NCBI GenBank assembly: GCA_016711435.1
Contig: JADJSY010000041.1
Location: 1 to 56,274 of the forward strand
Source: Lewinellaceae bacterium
GTDB lineage: Bacteria > Bacteroidota > Bacteroidia > Chitinophagales > Saprospiraceae
DNA length: 56,274 bases
Direction of reading: 5' to 3'
This document shows positions 54,318-56,274 of this stretch, in pieces (the first letter of the stretch is position 1; the number at the start of each line of letters is the position of its first letter). Under the pieces are notes generated by a model that was not told the DNA's origin, ran no database searches, and saw only the letters and a program-made list of their open reading frames with translations. The position numbers and the translations under genes were made by a program.

Positions 54318-55936
54318 TTAGTCCAGTTTAAACCGGATCGGTAGTGCGAACTGAACACGAACGATTTCACCATTCAGCACGCCGGGAACCCATTTCGGCA
54401 TGGATTGGGAAACACGAATGGCTTCTGTCACCAGATCGGCGTGAATGCCGTTTGAATCCTGGGCTTCCACCTGGCTGATGCTGCCGTCTTTCTCCACAAC
54501 AAATTTGACCAGTACGGTGCCTTCTGCTTTTGCCTGTTTGGCTGCTTCAGGATACTTAATGTTTTCAATCAGAAACTTAAATAGCGCTTCCTGACCGCCG
54601 GTAAAACGGGGAGGGGTTTGCAGATCGGACACATTCGACACTGGCTGTTGGGCCTTGGATACGGGCTGCCCATTCGCTTTAAATTTAATCGGAATGCAAA
54701 GTTCGAATAAACCTGTTTTGCAATTTTTCTTTCCCGGCGTCCATTTAGGCAGCATGCTAACTACCCGTAAAGCCTCTGCATTGTATACAGCGGGCATCTC
54801 CGTAGGGTTATTTACATATACATTCTGAATGCCGCCCACTTCATTTACGGTAAAGGATGTGACCACGGTACCTTCTTGTATGCTGCCTTCGGCATTTTTG
54901 GGGTACTGTATATTTTTTGCCATAAAATCCATAAGCGCTCCCATGCCACCCGGGAAAACGGGCTCTTGTTCGCACGGATTGTCTTGGGCGACCTGTTCTG
55001 CAGGAGTACTGGTCGGTACTTGCACCTGATGATCGTAGGCGTCGCTTTTACCGTTTACTTCCTGCGCTATGACTGGCGCTTGTTGGAAAAGCAGGATAAA
55101 TAAGCCCGCCAGCGGCAAAACCAATCCGTACCGGAGTGCCCGCACGGGTGCGGAGTGTTGTTTCATTAACATAATTAGTCGTTGTTTAAGTGGTGACTGA
55201 AAAAAATGGTTTGCGAAGGCAACCGGCATTCCGGACTGCGATTGCCGTATTAACAACAGGCCATATTGTTTTTTATCTGTGAGGCTCGATGCCTCGGCAT
55301 CGGCCAGGTATTCGTGTACGACGCGCAGCGAACGCCGGTACCAATACACCATCGGGTGAAACCAGAATGCCGCGCACAGGCCTTCCATCAGCAGAACATC
55401 GAGGCTGTGCCAACCCGCCGCATGGGCACGCTCATGGGCCAGCATATAACGCGCCGTGGATTGTGGCGTATCGCACCAATCGGCCGGCACAAAAATCCAT
55501 TTGAAAAAGAAAAGGGCGTTTGCACCTCTGCGCTGCGGATCAGCCTGCAACCTCCGGCAGCAAATCGGAGGTACCTTGTTCGGCCATTTTCAGCAGCAGT
55601 GCAACGCCCCAAACGGTGCGCAAGCAACATAAACCCAAGGCCCGCGAAATACAACAGCCATAAATATTCGATGCCATCCAACTGCTCCGACGCCAGCGTT
55701 GCCTGCTGAAAACCGGCGCTTACCACGGGCAGCGTGATCATGGGCAACGCTTCCTCCTGTATCGGCATCAGCAATTGATCGCTGAACGCAGCCAGTCCGA
55801 TTCCGGCCAGTACCGTTCCAAGCAGGTACAGGCGGTTGGCGCGAAAAAAGGTTTCACGGCGCAGCAGCAATGCATACAGCAGCGCAAAAAAGCCCCAGCA
55901 AATGGTAAGTTTTAACAGAAAAACCATCATATTCAC
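54318..55936 (-). CDS. BlaR1/M56-type metallopeptidase with TonB-like C-terminal domains (frameshifted)
   Basis: About 540 residues read across breaks. N-terminal helices (LKLTICWGFFALLYALLL, LYLLGTVLAGIGLAAFSDQL), the M56 catalytic box YMLAHERAHAAGWHSLDVLL (HExxH with Glu), YWYRRSLRVVHEYLADAEAS, the helix VLPLAGLFILLFQQAP, then two TonB-like C-terminal domains (GALMDFMAKNIQYPKNAEGS to RVVSMLPKWTPGKKN; FKFLIENIKYPEAAKQAKAE to VSQSMPKWVPGVLNGEI). The frame breaks around 55500-55507 (T-run; PFSFF-KWIFVP) and probably twice more near 55565-55630. M56/TonB proteins with a BlaI partner sense cell-wall or envelope signals. The BlaI-like gene is directly upstream. Confidence 0.82.
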
Positions 55937-55942
55937 TTATAT

Positions 55943-56274
55943 TTAATCCAGCAAGCGGCGCAAAGCCTCCAGCTCTTCGGCGCTCAGTTTTTCTTCTTCC
56001 GTCAGGTGCGACACCAGGCGCGTTACGGAACCGTCGAAATAATTGCGCAACACATCGCCCAGCGAGCGGCTCCCATACGCCTCTTTGGTCACAACAGGGA
56101 AATACTCGTGCGTTTTCCCGTAGGCCTTGTGATCTACAAACCCCTTTTTCTCCAGGATGCGCACAACACTCGAAATAGTGCTATGCGGCGGCTTCGGTTC
56201 CGTGCATTTGTCAAGCAGATCGCTCACTGTCCCCCGCCCGATCTCCCAGAGCAAGTGCATCACTTCTTCTTCTG
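55943..56274 (-). CDS. BlaI/MecI/CopY-family transcriptional repressor (runs off the window edge)
   Basis: A winged-helix repressor of which 110 residues are visible: EEEVMHLLWEIGRGTVSDLL, PPHSTISSVVRILEKKGFVD (recognition helix), HKAYGKTHEYFPVVTKEAYG and the dimerisation tail DGSVTRLVSHLTEEEKLSAE. The N-terminus lies outside the window. BlaI-type repressors bind palindromes and are cut or released when the M56 partner is active; here the M56 gene follows after 6 nt on the same strand, so they form one operon. In Bacteroidota this pair is common and not necessarily tied to beta-lactam resistance. Confidence 0.92.
   Translation of the reverse strand, partial: EEEVMHLLWEIGRGTVSDLLDKCTEPKPPHSTISSVVRILEKKGFVDHKAYGKTHEYFPVVTKEAYGSRSLGDVLRNYFDGSVTRLVSHLTEEEKLSAEELEALRRLLD

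Overview
The window looks like a chromosomal segment of a Bacteroidota bacterium, most likely a Saprospiria-type environmental species (inference). The signs are type IX secretion (T9SS) C-terminal sorting domains on an esterase, a CotH-like protein and a ScyD-like protein; a SprB-repeat/OmpA giant protein; promoter boxes of the Bacteroidota form TAnnTTTG; little Shine-Dalgarno sequence; and Bacteroidota families such as DUF4920, a Cys-rich RicT, M56-TonB with BlaI, and ScyD/ScyE. Base composition looks close to half G+C, except for an A+T-rich island at about 16.35-19.27 kb. No rRNA, tRNA or CRISPR array was seen.

Layout. 0-10 kb: broken DEAD-box helicase, YdcF-like protein, secreted esterase, 1.5-kilo-residue SprB-repeat/OmpA protein, xerD, EVE-domain protein. 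10-16 kb: membrane proteins, a TMTC-like TPR protein, a flavin reductase, mnmA and CotH. 16.3-19.3 kb: A+T-rich accessory island with two attC-like repeats, small membrane-protein genes, a poly-G tract and a DUF2975/HTH pair. 19-28 kb: phospholipase D-like protein, lepA, AurF-like diiron protein, lactonase, TPR histidine kinase with NarL-type regulator. 28-39.5 kb: cytochrome c, two SnoaL-like proteins, ScyD, SdiA-regulated protein, HAD, NlpC/P60, murF, kdsA, AntA-like protein, OmpR-type regulator, and a PLD-nuclease/EVE-like fusion. 39.7-49.9 kb: dnaE carrying an intein, a MORN-caspase protein, DUF4920, ricT and holB. 50-56 kb: queD, sugar transporter, nucleotidyltransferase, glycosyltransferase, M56/TonB protein and BlaI-type repressor (cut by the window edge).

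The most striking non-coding structure is a dispersed set of roughly twenty intergenic elements. They are built from short (mostly 7-10 nt) tandem units, usually arranged as two long inverted arms that form hairpins with stems up to about 50 bp. They sit directly at stop codons, and several contribute the stop codon or last residues of a gene. Different elements use different unit words (GGTTTGA, GGTTGATGA, GAGGAAT, AATAACT, GTGTTTCG), yet the two arms of one element match each other.

A second general feature is sequence quality. At least eleven genes, including essential dnaE, carry one or more single-base indels (mostly in homopolymers) or a stop, and a gene is interrupted by about 200 nt of almost pure G. 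I read most of these as sequencing or assembly errors, and I describe each affected gene across the break.
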